Below are positions 20,446 through 29,183 of a stretch of 64,000 nucleotides of DNA, piece by piece. Positions within the stretch are counted from its first letter, which is position 1, and each line of letters starts with the position of its first letter. The stretch is from NCBI RefSeq assembly GCF_003063455.1, contig NZ_NESN01000001.1:1-64000 (forward strand). The letters run 5' to 3'. This stretch comes from Limnohabitans parvus II-B4 (GTDB lineage: Bacteria > Pseudomonadota > Gammaproteobacteria > Burkholderiales > Burkholderiaceae_C). The notes under the pieces are model-generated. The model was not told the origin of the DNA. It searched no databases and saw only the letters and a program-made list of their open reading frames with translations. The translations under genes and the position numbers were made by a program.

Positions 20446-21140
20446 TGTTGCAAGTAGACAACCTTCACGCCTATTACGGCAAAAGCCATGTGCTGCATGG
20501 CGTCAGCTTTGAAGTGGGCCAAGGCGAGATCGTGGCCTTGCTGGGGCGCAATGGCTCCGGCCGCTCCACCACCGCCAAGGCCATCATGGGCTTGGTCGAT
20601 TGCCAGGGCCGCATTGACTGGAACGGTCAACCCATTCAGGGCAAAAAAGCCTACGAAATCGCCCATTTGGGTATTGGCTATGTGCCGGAAAATCGCGACA
20701 TTTTCCCCAAGTTGACGGTGCATCAGAACCTGCAGCTGGGCCAAAAGCGCAGCGGCAAAAACGGGCGCTGGTCATTTGAGGACATGTACGCCATGTTCCC
20801 TCGTCTCAAAGAGCGTGAGCACACAGAGGCAGGCGTTTTGTCGGGCGGGGAGCAGCAAATGCTGACCCTTTGCCGCACGCTCATGGGCGACCCGGATCTG
20901 ATCATCATCGATGAACCCACCGAGGGTTTGGCCCCGAAGATCGTCGAGTTGGTGGGGCAATACCTTGAAGAGCTCAAGAGCCGAGGCATTTCGGTCCTGC
21001 TCATCGAGCAAAAACTCACGATTGCCATGAAAATTTCGGACCGCGCCTTGGTCATGGGCCATGGCAGCATCGTCTTTGAAGGCACGCCCCAAGCGCTTCG
21101 CGAGAACACTTACATCCGCAAAGAGTGGCTGGAGGTTTGA
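20445..21140 (+). CDS. LIV-type ABC transporter ATPase (LivF-like) with Arg in Walker A
   Basis: A 231-residue ABC ATPase paired with the LivG-like protein. The P-loop reads GRNGSGRST, where the almost universal lysine is an arginine (codon CGC). The signature LSGGEQQ and Walker B IIIDEPTEGL are intact, with the switch His region LIEQKLT (Gln/Lys rather than His in this family). The start ATG overlaps the LivG stop (TGATG). The Arg substitution could reduce ATP hydrolysis at one site, making an asymmetric ATPase pair, or may be tolerated. It ends the transporter cluster; the next gene is 121 bases on, after a palindromic operator. Confidence 0.92.
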   Translation: MLQVDNLHAYYGKSHVLHGVSFEVGQGEIVALLGRNGSGRSTTAKAIMGLVDCQGRIDWNGQPIQGKKAYEIAHLGIGYVPENRDIFPKLTVHQNLQLGQKRSGKNGRWSFEDMYAMFPRLKEREHTEAGVLSGGEQQMLTLCRTLMGDPDLIIIDEPTEGLAPKIVELVGQYLEELKSRGISVLLIEQKLTIAMKISDRALVMGHGSIVFEGTPQALRENTYIRKEWLEV

Positions 21141-21201
21141 CATTCGTCCCGGTCGAGACAGTTTGGGCTGTTTTTTGCCCATCTAGCCACTACAATCCCT
21201 T

Positions 21202-21225
21202 AAAAAAGAACGGTCGTTCTTTTTT
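21202..21225. promoter_or_regulatory. Palindromic operator candidate upstream of the FadB-like gene
   Basis: AAAAAAGAACG and CGTTCTTTTTT are perfect 11-bp arms around GT, ending 36 bases before the ATG at 21262. A TACAAT sequence resembling a -10 box lies just before it at about 21191. The core GAACG-N2-CGTTC resembles TetR-family operators of fatty-acid degradation genes. It could also act as a U-tailed hairpin terminator for the transporter genes. Either reading is inference. Confidence 0.55.
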
Positions 21226-21261
21226 GCCCTCCAGCTTTATTTCACGCAAAGGAAGTGCAGC

Positions 21262-23373
21262 ATGACAGCTGAATACAAAGTCCACGGCGATGTCGCGGTC
21301 ATCACCTTGATGAACCCGCCCGTCAACGGTTTGGGTCTGTCGACCCGCATCGGTATCACCGATGGTCTGGAAAAAGCCAACAACGATTCGGCAGTCAAAG
21401 CCATTGTCATCACCGGCGGTGGCAAGGCTTTTTCGGGAGGCGCAGACATCCGTGAATTCGGTTCGCCCAAAGCGATCCAAGAACCCAATTTGTTGAGCGT
21501 CATCCGCACTTGCGAAAACTCGGCCAAGCCCGTTGTGGCCGCCATCCACTCCGTCGCCATGGGCGGTGGTCTGGAACTGGCTTTGGGCTGCCACTACCGC
21601 ATTGCAGCACCTGGTGCCAGCATTGCATTGCCTGAAGTCAAGTTGGGCCTGATTCCCGGTGCAGGCGGGACGCAACGTCTGCCCCGAGTGATCGGTGTGG
21701 AGGCGGCGCTGAACATGATCGTCAGTGGCGAGGCCATCAAGAGTGAAATGCTCGCCATGTTGCCCGGTCAAAAATTGTTTGATGCGATGGCCAAATCAGC
21801 CGAAAGCTTGGCTGAGGAAGCGTTTGCGCTGGCCCGCAAAGTGGCCGCTGCCCACGCCGACGGCAGCCCGCTGCCCTTGGTGCGAAATCTGCCTTGCAAG
21901 CACCCTCAAGGCGATTCGTACTTCCAGTTCGCTCGCAACATGGTCAAAGGCATGGCCAAAAACCTGCCAGCCCCAGCCAAGTGTGTGGACGCGGTCGAAG
22001 CCGCCACCAAGAAGAAGTTTGAAGACGGCATGGTCTTCGAACGTGAAATTTTCATGAACTTGATGATGACGCCTGAGTGCCGTGCACTGCGCCACATCTT
22101 CATGGCCGACCGTGCTGCCAGCAAGATTCCGGACGTGCCAGAAGACACGCCTAAGCGTGAGATCAAGTCGATTGCTGTGATTGGTGCGGGCACCATGGGC
22201 GGCGGTATCTCCATGAACTTCTTGAATGCAGGCATCCCCGTCAAGATGCTGGAGATGAAGCAAGAAGCACTGGATCGCGGCGTGGCCACCATCCGCAAGA
22301 ACTACGAAGCCCAAGTCAAAAAGGGCAAGCTCAAGCAAGAGAAGTACGACGAGCGCATGGCGTTGTTGTCCACCACCTTGAGCTACGACGACATCGGTCA
22401 GGCGGACTTGGTGATCGAGGCGGTGTTTGAGGAAATGGGCGTGAAAGAAGCCGTCTTCAAAGAACTGGACCGCGTGATGAAGCCCGGCGCGATTTTGGCT
22501 TCCAACACCTCCACACTCGATGTGAACAAGATCGCCAGCTTCACCAAGCGTCCACAAGACGTGGTGGGCATGCACTTTTTCAGCCCCGCCAACGTGATGA
22601 AGCTGCTGGAAGTCGTGCGCGGCGCACAGACCAGCAAAGATGTTTTGGCGACGGTGATGGCCATCGGCAAGAAGATCAAGAAGACCTCCGTGGTCTCGGG
22701 TGTGTGCGACGGCTTCATCGGCAACCGCATGATCGAGCAGTACAGCCGCCAAGCTGGTTTCCTGATCGAAGAAGGCTGCACACCCGCACAAGTGGACAAA
22801 GCCGTTGAGAAGTTTGGTTTTGCCATGGGCCCATTCCGCATGGGCGACTTGGCTGGTAACGACATCGGTTGGGCGATCCGCAAGCGTCGCTACACCGAAA
22901 AGCCCAACCTCAAGTACAGCAAAACCGCTGATTTGTTGTGCGAAATGGGCCGTTACGGTCAAAAAACTGGCGCAGGCTGGTACGACTACCAAACCGGCAA
23001 GCGCGACGCGATCCCCAGTGCTGTTGTGGTCGAAATGATCGAAAAGCACCGCGCAGCCATCGGCATCACACCCCGCAAAATTTCTGACGAAGAAATCGTG
23101 CAGCGTTTGGTGTTCTCCTTGGTCAACGAGGCCGCACACATCCTGGAAGAGGGCATTGCCAGCAAGGCCAGCGACATCGACATGGTGTACCTGACCGGCT
23201 ATGGTTTCCCGCTCTGGCGCGGCGGCCCCATGATTTATGCGGACACCTTGGGCCTGTTCAACGTGGCAGAAACCATGAAGCGCTTCGCCAAGAACCCGCA
23301 CGACGACGCTCAATTCTGGCAACCCGCGCCTTTGCTGGCACGCTTGGTGGCCGAAGGCAAGACATTCAACTGA
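21262..23373 (+). CDS. Bifunctional enoyl-CoA hydratase / 3-hydroxyacyl-CoA dehydrogenase (FadB/FadJ-like)
   Basis: A 703-residue multifunctional beta-oxidation alpha subunit. The N-terminal crotonase domain has GKAFSGGADIREFG and GGGLELALGCHYRIA with its oxyanion glycines. The NAD-binding domain starts at about residue 305 (IGAGTMGGGISMNFLNAG). The 3HCDH dimerisation domain contains MHFFSPANVMKLLEVVRG and KTGAGWYDYQTGKR. It carries hydration of enoyl-CoA and NAD-dependent oxidation to 3-ketoacyl-CoA, whose thiolysis is done by the next gene. A good AAGGAAG site precedes the ATG. It is probably controlled by the upstream palindrome. Which of FadB or FadJ is the closer homologue was not resolved. 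Confidence 0.95.
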   Translation: MTAEYKVHGDVAVITLMNPPVNGLGLSTRIGITDGLEKANNDSAVKAIVITGGGKAFSGGADIREFGSPKAIQEPNLLSVIRTCENSAKPVVAAIHSVAMGGGLELALGCHYRIAAPGASIALPEVKLGLIPGAGGTQRLPRVIGVEAALNMIVSGEAIKSEMLAMLPGQKLFDAMAKSAESLAEEAFALARKVAAAHADGSPLPLVRNLPCKHPQGDSYFQFARNMVKGMAKNLPAPAKCVDAVEAATKKKFEDGMVFEREIFMNLMMTPECRALRHIFMADRAASKIPDVPEDTPKREIKSIAVIGAGTMGGGISMNFLNAGIPVKMLEMKQEALDRGVATIRKNYEAQVKKGKLKQEKYDERMALLSTTLSYDDIGQADLVIEAVFEEMGVKEAVFKELDRVMKPGAILASNTSTLDVNKIASFTKRPQDVVGMHFFSPANVMKLLEVVRGAQTSKDVLATVMAIGKKIKKTSVVSGVCDGFIGNRMIEQYSRQAGFLIEEGCTPAQVDKAVEKFGFAMGPFRMGDLAGNDIGWAIRKRRYTEKPNLKYSKTADLLCEMGRYGQKTGAGWYDYQTGKRDAIPSAVVVEMIEKHRAAIGITPRKISDEEIVQRLVFSLVNEAAHILEEGIASKASDIDMVYLTGYGFPLWRGGPMIYADTLGLFNVAETMKRFAKNPHDDAQFWQPAPLLARLVAEGKTFN

Positions 23374-23386
23374 TTTTTTAATTTTC

Positions 23387-23414
23387 GGAGAACCGATTTT
23401 TGGGTCGGTTCTCC
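23387..23414 (+). other. 10-bp stem-loop between FadB-like and thiolase genes
   Basis: GGAGAACCGA and TCGGTTCTCC pair perfectly around an 8-base loop. No T tract follows, and the thiolase ATG is 19 bases beyond, so it is likely an mRNA stabiliser or processing hairpin rather than a terminator. Confidence 0.6.
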
Positions 23415-23432
23415 ACATGAAAGGTTTTCATC

Positions 23433-24608
23433 ATGACGAATGTAGTCATCGTATCTACCGCACGCACACCTCTGGCCAAGAGCTGGAAGGGCGCTTTCAA
23501 CATGACGCACGGCGCGACCTTGGGTGGCCACGCGGTGCAACACGCAGTGGCCCGCGCAGGCATTGACGCCGCCGAAGTCGAAGACGTGATCATGGGTTGC
23601 GCCACACCCGAAGGGGCCACGGGTGCCAACATCGCACGTCAGGTGGCGCTCAAGGCCGGTTTGCCTATTTCGGTGTCCGGCATGACCGTCAACCGTTTTT
23701 GCTCTTCAGGCCTGCAAACCATCGCTTTGGCCGCGCAACGCATCATCGCGGGTGAAGGCCAAGTCTATGTGGCGGGTGGCGTCGAAAGCATCTCTTGCGT
23801 CCAGCAGGAAATGAACACCCACATGCTGCAAGACCTGGCCTTGGCCAAACAAAAACCAGAGATTTACTGGAACATGTTGCAAACCGCCGAACAAGTGGCC
23901 AAGCGCTACAAGATTGGCCGCGATGTGATGGACGCTTATGGTGCGGCCAGCCAGCAAAAAGCCTGCGCTGCGCAAGCGGCGGGTTTGTTCAACGACGAAA
24001 TCGCCCCCATCACCGTGACGCAAGGTGTGATCGACAAAGTCATGGGCTTGACCACCAAGCAAGTGACCGTGAGCGTGGACGAAGGCCTGCGCGAAGGCAC
24101 CACGGTCGAGGCCATCAGCGGCTTGCGCTCGGCTTTGCCCGGTGGCTTGGTCACAGCAGGCAACGCCAGCCAGTTCTCGGACGGCGCGGGCGCTTGCGTG
24201 TTGATGGACGAAAAACTGGCCGAACAACGGGGCATGAAACCCCTGGGCCGTTTCCTGGGCTTTGCCGTGGCCGGTTGCGAGCCTGACGAAATGGGCATTG
24301 GCCCTGTGTACGCCGTGCCCAAAGCATTGGCGCGTTTGGGCCTGACTGTGAACGACATCGACCTGTGGGAACTGAACGAAGCGTTTGCGGTGCAGGTGCT
24401 GTACTGCCGCGACAAGCTGGGCATCCCGGCCGACCGCTTGAACGTCAACGGTGGCGCGATCGCGGTGGGTCACCCCTACGGCGTGTCGGGCCAACGCCTG
24501 ACAGGTCACGCCCTGATCGAAGGCAAACGCCGTGGCGCCAAGCGCGTGGCCGTGACCATGTGCATTGGCGGTGGCATGGGCGCTTGCGGCATTTTCGAAG
24601 TGCTGTGA
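23433..24608 (+). CDS. Acetyl-CoA C-acyltransferase (thiolase, FadA-like)
   Basis: A 391-residue thiolase. The nucleophile is C90 in [13 protein letters not shown], the general base is H347 in [14 protein letters not shown], and the second catalytic cysteine is C377 in [15 protein letters not shown]. The length is normal for the family. It completes the beta-oxidation cycle begun by the FadB-like partner immediately upstream, and the two are probably a complex. A strong terminator follows, so this pair (with the operator at 21202) forms its own transcription unit. Confidence 0.95.
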   Translation: MTNVVIVSTARTPLAKSWKGAFNMTHGATLGGHAVQHAVARAGIDAAEVEDVIMGCATPEGATGANIARQVALKAGLPISVSGMTVNRFCSSGLQTIALAAQRIIAGEGQVYVAGGVESISCVQQEMNTHMLQDLALAKQKPEIYWNMLQTAEQVAKRYKIGRDVMDAYGAASQQKACAAQAAGLFNDEIAPITVTQGVIDKVMGLTTKQVTVSVDEGLREGTTVEAISGLRSALPGGLVTAGNASQFSDGAGACVLMDEKLAEQRGMKPLGRFLGFAVAGCEPDEMGIGPVYAVPKALARLGLTVNDIDLWELNEAFAVQVLYCRDKLGIPADRLNVNGGAIAVGHPYGVSGQRLTGHALIEGKRRGAKRVAVTMCIGGGMGACGIFEVL

Positions 24609-24639
24609 TGTCCGTGGCTGTTGACGCCTGATCAACACC

Positions 24640-24672
24640 AAGGCGGTCGGCTTCCAGCTGACCGCCTTTTTC
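24640..24672 (+). terminator. Rho-independent terminator after the thiolase gene
   Basis: AAGGCGGTCGGC and GCTGACCGCCTT make a 12-bp stem with one G-U pair and a 5-base loop, followed by TTTTTC and a second T run. Confidence 0.85.
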
Positions 24673-24702
24673 TTTGTCTTTTTTGTACCGGGATGATGCG
24701 AT

Positions 24703-26571
24703 ATGAGCCTGCGCCCCACCGTTGATTTTTTGCTGCACGACTGGCTGAAGGTCGAAAGCCTTCAGTCTCGCGATCGATTTGCCGACCACTCACGCGAAAC
24801 CTTTGACGCGGTGCTTGGCACCTGTGAGCGCATCGCCCGAGAAAAGTACGCACCCTTTAACCGTCTGGTGGACACGCAGGAACCGCACTTTGACGGCGAA
24901 AAAGTCATCTTGCCGCAAGCCACACACGACGCCTACAAAGCCTACGCCGAGTCGGGCATGCTCAGCGCCGCGCAAGACTATGAAGTGGGCGGCATGCAGC
25001 TGCCCTACACGGTGGAAGCGGCGGCGAATGCCTTTTTTGCCATGGCCTCGGTCAGCATCGGCTCGGGCATGCTCACCAGCGGCAACGCCAATTTGCTGAT
25101 GGTGCACGGCACCGATCTGCAAAAGCAGGTGTTTGCGGCGAATGAATTCAATGGCCGCTTCTCGGGCACCATGTGCCTGTCTGAGCCGCAGGCGGGTTCA
25201 TCGCTGAGCGATGTGACGACCCGTGCCACGCCCGATGGCGAGGGCTTTGAGGCCGACGCTTTGGGCGCACGTTACCGACTCAAGGGCAACAAGATGTGGA
25301 TATCGTCGGGAGAGCACGAACTCTCCGAGAACATCATCCATCTGGTGCTGGCCAAGATCCCTGATGCGAATGGCCAGTTGGTGCCGGGCGTCAAAGGCAT
25401 TTCACTGTTCATCGTGCCTAAGAAGCTGGTGGATACCCATGGACAGCTGACTGGCGAGCGCAACGATGTGGCGCTGGCGGGTCTCAACCACAAATGCGGC
25501 TGGCGCGGCACGACCAACACGCTGCTGAACTTTGGCGAGGGCAAGTACCCCGTGCGCGGCGAGGCCGGAGGAGGCTTGGACGGCGCCGGAAGCGGCGGGG
25601 GCCTGGATGGCACCGGAAGCGGCGCCATTGGCTACCTCGTCGGCAAGCCCGGCGAAGGCCTGCGTTGCATGTTCCACATGATGAACGAGGCCCGCATCGG
25701 CGTGGGCATGGCCGCCACCATGCTGGGCATGGCCGGTTATTACGCCAGCCTCGACTACGCCAAAAACCGCCCGCAAGGCAGGCCCACAGGGGCAGGGGGC
25801 AAGGACGCCAGCCAACCGCAGGTGCGCATCATTGAGCACGCCGACATCAAGCGCATGCTGCTGGCGCAAAAAGCCTACAGCGAAGGCGCACTGGCCCTGG
25901 CTTTGTACAGTGCCCGCCTGGTCGACGAGCAACACACGGGCACAGCCGAGGACGCCGATGTGGCGCGACTGCTGCTTGAAGTGCTGACGCCCATCGTCAA
26001 GAGCTTCCCCAGCGAATGGTGCTTGGAGGCCAACAGCCTGGCCATCCAGATCCACGGTGGCTACGGCTACACCCGCGATTTCCCGGTGGAGCAGTATTGG
26101 CGCGACAACCGCCTGAACATGATTCACGAGGGCACCCACGGCATCCAGGCCATGGACCTGTTGGGCCGCAAGGTGCTGATGGAAAACGGGCGCGGCCTGC
26201 AATTGCTGGCCGAGCGCATGCTGGCCACAGCGGCCAAAGCCGAAGCCAACTGGGGCCCTGAAGCCGCAGCCTTGCGCGATGCGCTCCAGCAAATCGGCCA
26301 AGCCACCCGACAAGCTTGGGCCGGTGCCGAGCCCGCGCAAGCGCTGGCCAACGCCGTGCCCTATTTGCAGGCCTTTGGCCACACCGTGATCGCCTGGATC
26401 TGGCTCGACGTGGCGGCCAGCTTGGGCAAGGACAATGCGCCTGCTGCCCAAGGTCGCCAAGCGGCCTGCCGTTATTTCTTCCGTTATGAATTGCCCAAGA
26501 TCGGCGCTTGGCTCAACGTGGTCAGCAGCCGCGACCCGACTTGTGCCGATTTGCCCGAGGAGGCTTTTTGA
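24703..26571 (+). CDS. Acyl-CoA dehydrogenase with a glycine-rich tandem insertion
   Basis: A 622-residue FAD-dependent acyl-CoA dehydrogenase of the large (about 590-600 residue) bacterial group with a C-terminal extension domain. The FAD/substrate region is MCLSEPQAGSSLSDVTTRAT followed by KMWISSGEHE. The catalytic-helix region has MNEARIGVGMAATMLG, and the C-terminal half has HGGYGYTRDFPVEQYWRDNR. Residues about 290-307 are two near-identical nine-residue repeats (GGLDGAGSG, GGLDGTGSG) inserted before AIGYLVGKPGEG, a surface loop in homologues. It catalyses the first step of beta-oxidation. The stop overlaps the next gene by one base. No strong ribosome site was seen before the ATG. Confidence 0.93.
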   Translation: MSLRPTVDFLLHDWLKVESLQSRDRFADHSRETFDAVLGTCERIAREKYAPFNRLVDTQEPHFDGEKVILPQATHDAYKAYAESGMLSAAQDYEVGGMQLPYTVEAAANAFFAMASVSIGSGMLTSGNANLLMVHGTDLQKQVFAANEFNGRFSGTMCLSEPQAGSSLSDVTTRATPDGEGFEADALGARYRLKGNKMWISSGEHELSENIIHLVLAKIPDANGQLVPGVKGISLFIVPKKLVDTHGQLTGERNDVALAGLNHKCGWRGTTNTLLNFGEGKYPVRGEAGGGLDGAGSGGGLDGTGSGAIGYLVGKPGEGLRCMFHMMNEARIGVGMAATMLGMAGYYASLDYAKNRPQGRPTGAGGKDASQPQVRIIEHADIKRMLLAQKAYSEGALALALYSARLVDEQHTGTAEDADVARLLLEVLTPIVKSFPSEWCLEANSLAIQIHGGYGYTRDFPVEQYWRDNRLNMIHEGTHGIQAMDLLGRKVLMENGRGLQLLAERMLATAAKAEANWGPEAAALRDALQQIGQATRQAWAGAEPAQALANAVPYLQAFGHTVIAWIWLDVAASLGKDNAPAAQGRQAACRYFFRYELPKIGAWLNVVSSRDPTCADLPEEAF

Positions 26572-26876
26572 TGATCCGACACATCGTGATGTGGAACCTG
26601 CACGACCAGGCCGAAGGGGCCGACAAGGCCACCAACCTGCTCAAAGCCAAAGAATTGCTTTTGTCCTGCGCCCAAGTGGTGCCTGGCATTCGCACCTTTG
26701 AAGTCGCCACAGCGACGCCCGGCATGGATTGCACGAATGATTTGGTGCTCCACATGTTGTTGGATGACGCGCAGGTGCTAGCGGCCTATCAAAATCACCC
26801 GCAACATGTGGCCATCAAACCCTTCATGAAAGCGGTCGTCCAAGAGCGCCGCTGCATGGATTTCAACGTCGACTGA
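26571..26876 (+). CDS. Dabb-domain (stress-responsive alpha/beta barrel) protein
   Basis: A 101-residue dimeric alpha/beta barrel protein with the Dabb start MIRHIVMWNL and HPQHVAIKPFMKAVV at the end of the fold. The ATG at 26571 shares one base with the acyl-CoA dehydrogenase stop and has an AGGAGG site six bases upstream of the run of T; the longer upstream frame is an overlap artefact. Family members include small aromatic-degradation or polyketide-type cyclases and many of unknown role. Here it sits within a beta-oxidation operon, so an accessory role on an acyl intermediate is possible but not shown. Confidence 0.85.
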   Translation: MIRHIVMWNLHDQAEGADKATNLLKAKELLLSCAQVVPGIRTFEVATATPGMDCTNDLVLHMLLDDAQVLAAYQNHPQHVAIKPFMKAVVQERRCMDFNVD

Positions 26877-26899
26877 GACAAACACAACAGGAGCACAGC

Positions 26900-27691
26900 A
26901 TGGCGCGCACGGTTCAACAACTTTTCGATCTGACGGGCCAAGTGGCCTTGGTGACCGGAGGCTCTCGTGGCCTGGGCCTGCAAATGGCGCATGCACTGGG
27001 CGAAGCCGGTGCCAAGATCATGCTCAGCTCACGCAAGGCTGCTGATCTGGAAGAAGCTGCCGCTGAGCTGCAAGCCGCAGGCATTGACGCCCGCTGGATC
27101 GCCGCCGATTGCGGCAAGGAAGAAGACATCCGCCGACTGGCTGCTGAAACCATGGAGCGCATGGGGCACATCGACATCCTGGTTAACAACGCAGGCGCCA
27201 CCTGGGGTGCACCTGCCGAAGACCACCCGGTTGAAGCTTGGGACAAGGTGATGAACCTCAACGTACGCGGCTACTTCATCTTGTCGCAAGAGGTAGCCAA
27301 GCTGAGCATGATCCCGCGTGGCAAAGGCCGTATCCTGAATGTGGCCTCCATTGCGGGCTTGGCGGGCAACCCATCAGAGATGAAAACCATCGCCTACAAC
27401 ACCTCCAAGGGGGCAGTGATCAACTTCACCCGTGCACTGGCGGGCGAGTGGGGCGAGCATGGCATCACGGTCAACGCAATTTGCCCGGGCTTTTTCCCCA
27501 GCAAGATGACCTATGGCCTGCTGGAAAAGCTGGGTGCCGACAAGATGGCTGCGGGTGCGCCGCTGCGCCGCCTGGGCGACGACGAAGACCTCAAGGGCTT
27601 GGCTTTGCTGTATGCGTCTGACGCAGGCAAACACATCACTGGTCAATGGATGGCGGTCGACGGTGGCGTCAGCGCCATCATCGGCGGCTGA
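26900..27691 (+). CDS. SDR family oxidoreductase
   Basis: A 263-residue classical short-chain dehydrogenase. The nucleotide motif TGGSRGLGLQMA starts at residue 17. NNAGA is near 95, the catalytic Ser is in VASIAGL, and the Y-N-T-S-K triad is in IAYNTSKGAVINF. The C-terminal ITGQWMAVDGGVSAIIGG is typical of this class. An AGGAGC site precedes the ATG. The position between an acyl-CoA dehydrogenase and a hotdog thioesterase points to a 3-hydroxyacyl or related substrate, but specificity cannot be read from the sequence. Confidence 0.94.
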   Translation: MARTVQQLFDLTGQVALVTGGSRGLGLQMAHALGEAGAKIMLSSRKAADLEEAAAELQAAGIDARWIAADCGKEEDIRRLAAETMERMGHIDILVNNAGATWGAPAEDHPVEAWDKVMNLNVRGYFILSQEVAKLSMIPRGKGRILNVASIAGLAGNPSEMKTIAYNTSKGAVINFTRALAGEWGEHGITVNAICPGFFPSKMTYGLLEKLGADKMAAGAPLRRLGDDEDLKGLALLYASDAGKHITGQWMAVDGGVSAIIGG

Positions 27692-27708
27692 TCAGAAGGT
27701 CTCAGCGC

Positions 27709-28131
27709 ATGAGCATTCCTTTTGGAGCCAAGATCCCTTTCGTTGACCATTTGGGTTTCTCGCTGGAGAAATTTGAAGGCGGCGAATCCGAACTGCATTT
27801 CGCTCCGCGTCCGGAGCACATGAACTCATTCGATGTCACGCACGGCGGTGCCGTCATGACGTTTCTTGACGTGATCATGGCAACAGCGGCGCGCAGTGTG
27901 GACCCAGACATGGGCGTGGTCACCATCGAGATGAAAACCACCTTCATGCGCCCGGCCAAAGTGTCTGCCGGACAAAAACTCGTGGGCAAAGGCCACTTGC
28001 AACACCGAACACGCAGCATGGCGTTCACCGAAGGCCATGTGTACGACAGCGAAGGCCAGCTGTGCGCCCACGCGACCGGCACATTCAAGTACGTGAGCCG
28101 CCGCGATACCACTTCACCGTCCACTGATTAA
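27709..28131 (+). CDS. PaaI-family hotdog thioesterase
   Basis: A 140-residue hotdog-fold protein of the PaaI type. FDVTHGGAVMTFLDVIMATAAR carries the family's helix with catalytic-site His-Gly-Gly. VVTIEMKTTFMRPAK and KGHLQHRTRSMAFTEGHVYD form the sheet. It probably hydrolyses a CoA thioester and frees CoA in the catabolic pathway. The ATG at 27709 is 17 bases after the SDR stop; a longer upstream frame overlaps the SDR and is not used. No strong ribosome site is obvious (AGAAGGT about nine bases upstream). Confidence 0.9.
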   Translation: MSIPFGAKIPFVDHLGFSLEKFEGGESELHFAPRPEHMNSFDVTHGGAVMTFLDVIMATAARSVDPDMGVVTIEMKTTFMRPAKVSAGQKLVGKGHLQHRTRSMAFTEGHVYDSEGQLCAHATGTFKYVSRRDTTSPSTD

Positions 28132-28156
28132 CTTTTTAAATTCACAGGAGATACAC

Positions 28157-29173
28157 ATGCCTATCAACCACCGCATCGTTTTGGACAACCGCCCGCAAGG
28201 CGAAGCCACGGTCAACAACTTCAAAATGGTTGAACTGCCATTGCCCGATTTGAAAGATGGCGAAGTGCTGGTTTGCCACCACTTCATGAGCCTAGACCCC
28301 TATATGCGTGGTCGCATGAACGAGAGCAAAAGCTATGCCGTGCCGCAGCCACTGGGCGAAGTCATGATTGGCGGCACCGTGGGCGAGGTGGTGGACAGCC
28401 GTCATCCCAAATTCAAGGCCGGTGACCAAGTCGTGGGCATGGGCGGCTGGCAGGAATACAGCGTGGTCGATGCCAACGTGATCGGCGCACTGCGCAAGGT
28501 CGACACCACCCATGTCCCGCTGTCGCATTACCTGGGCGCCGTGGGCATGCCCGGCGTGACCGCTTGGTACGGTCTGGTCAAGATCATCAACCCCAAAGCA
28601 GGCGAGACGGTGACCGTGAGCGCGGCCAGTGGCGCGGTGGGCAGTGCTTATGGCGCTTTGGCAAAGGCCCGTGGCTGCCGCGTGGTGGGCATTGCGGGTG
28701 GAAAAGACAAGTGCGACTACGTGGTCAATGAGCTGGGCTTTGACGCCTGTATCGACTACAAAGAGCACAAGGACTACCTGAGCTTGTCCAAAGCCCTGCG
28801 CGAAGCCTGCCCGAACGGTATCGACGGCCACTTTGAAAACGTGGGCGGCATGGTGCTCGACGCGGTGATGCTGCGCACCAACGCGTTTGCCCGCATTGCG
28901 GTCTGCGGCATGATCGCCGGCTACGACGGTGCGCCATTGCCCATGGCCAACCCTGCGCTGATTTTGGTCAACCGCATGAAGATCGAAGGCTTCATCGTCA
29001 GCGAGCACATGGAAATCTGGCCCGAGGCCCTGCAAGAACTCGGCACCCTGGTGGGCACCGGCAAACTGCGCCCCCGCGAATCTGTGGCACAGGGCCTGGC
29101 CGCCGCACCCGAGGCCTTCCTCGGCTTGCTCAAAGGCAAGAACTTCGGCAAGCAGCTGGTCAAGCTGATCTGA
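28157..29173 (+). CDS. NADP-dependent MDR oxidoreductase (CurA-like 2-enal/enone reductase)
   Basis: A 338-residue zinc-independent medium-chain reductase. It is similar along its length to E. coli CurA, sharing SLDPYMRGRMNESKSYAVP, the VGMPGVTAWYGL stretch, ASGAVGSAYGALAKARGC with the NADP motif, DGHFENVGG, and the closing FLGLLKGKNFGKQLVKL. Such enzymes reduce the double bond of alpha,beta-unsaturated ketones and aldehydes. A clear CAGGAGA site precedes the ATG. It lies between the hotdog thioesterase and a GST-family gene and is probably part of the same operon. No zinc ligands were seen. Confidence 0.92.
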   Translation: MPINHRIVLDNRPQGEATVNNFKMVELPLPDLKDGEVLVCHHFMSLDPYMRGRMNESKSYAVPQPLGEVMIGGTVGEVVDSRHPKFKAGDQVVGMGGWQEYSVVDANVIGALRKVDTTHVPLSHYLGAVGMPGVTAWYGLVKIINPKAGETVTVSAASGAVGSAYGALAKARGCRVVGIAGGKDKCDYVVNELGFDACIDYKEHKDYLSLSKALREACPNGIDGHFENVGGMVLDAVMLRTNAFARIAVCGMIAGYDGAPLPMANPALILVNRMKIEGFIVSEHMEIWPEALQELGTLVGTGKLRPRESVAQGLAAAPEAFLGLLKGKNFGKQLVKLI

Positions 29174-29183
29174 GGCCACGCGC

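Noticed and set aside
27646..27708. Upstream extension of the PaaI-like thioesterase
   Set aside because: It overlaps the SDR gene and does not resemble hotdog family N-termini.
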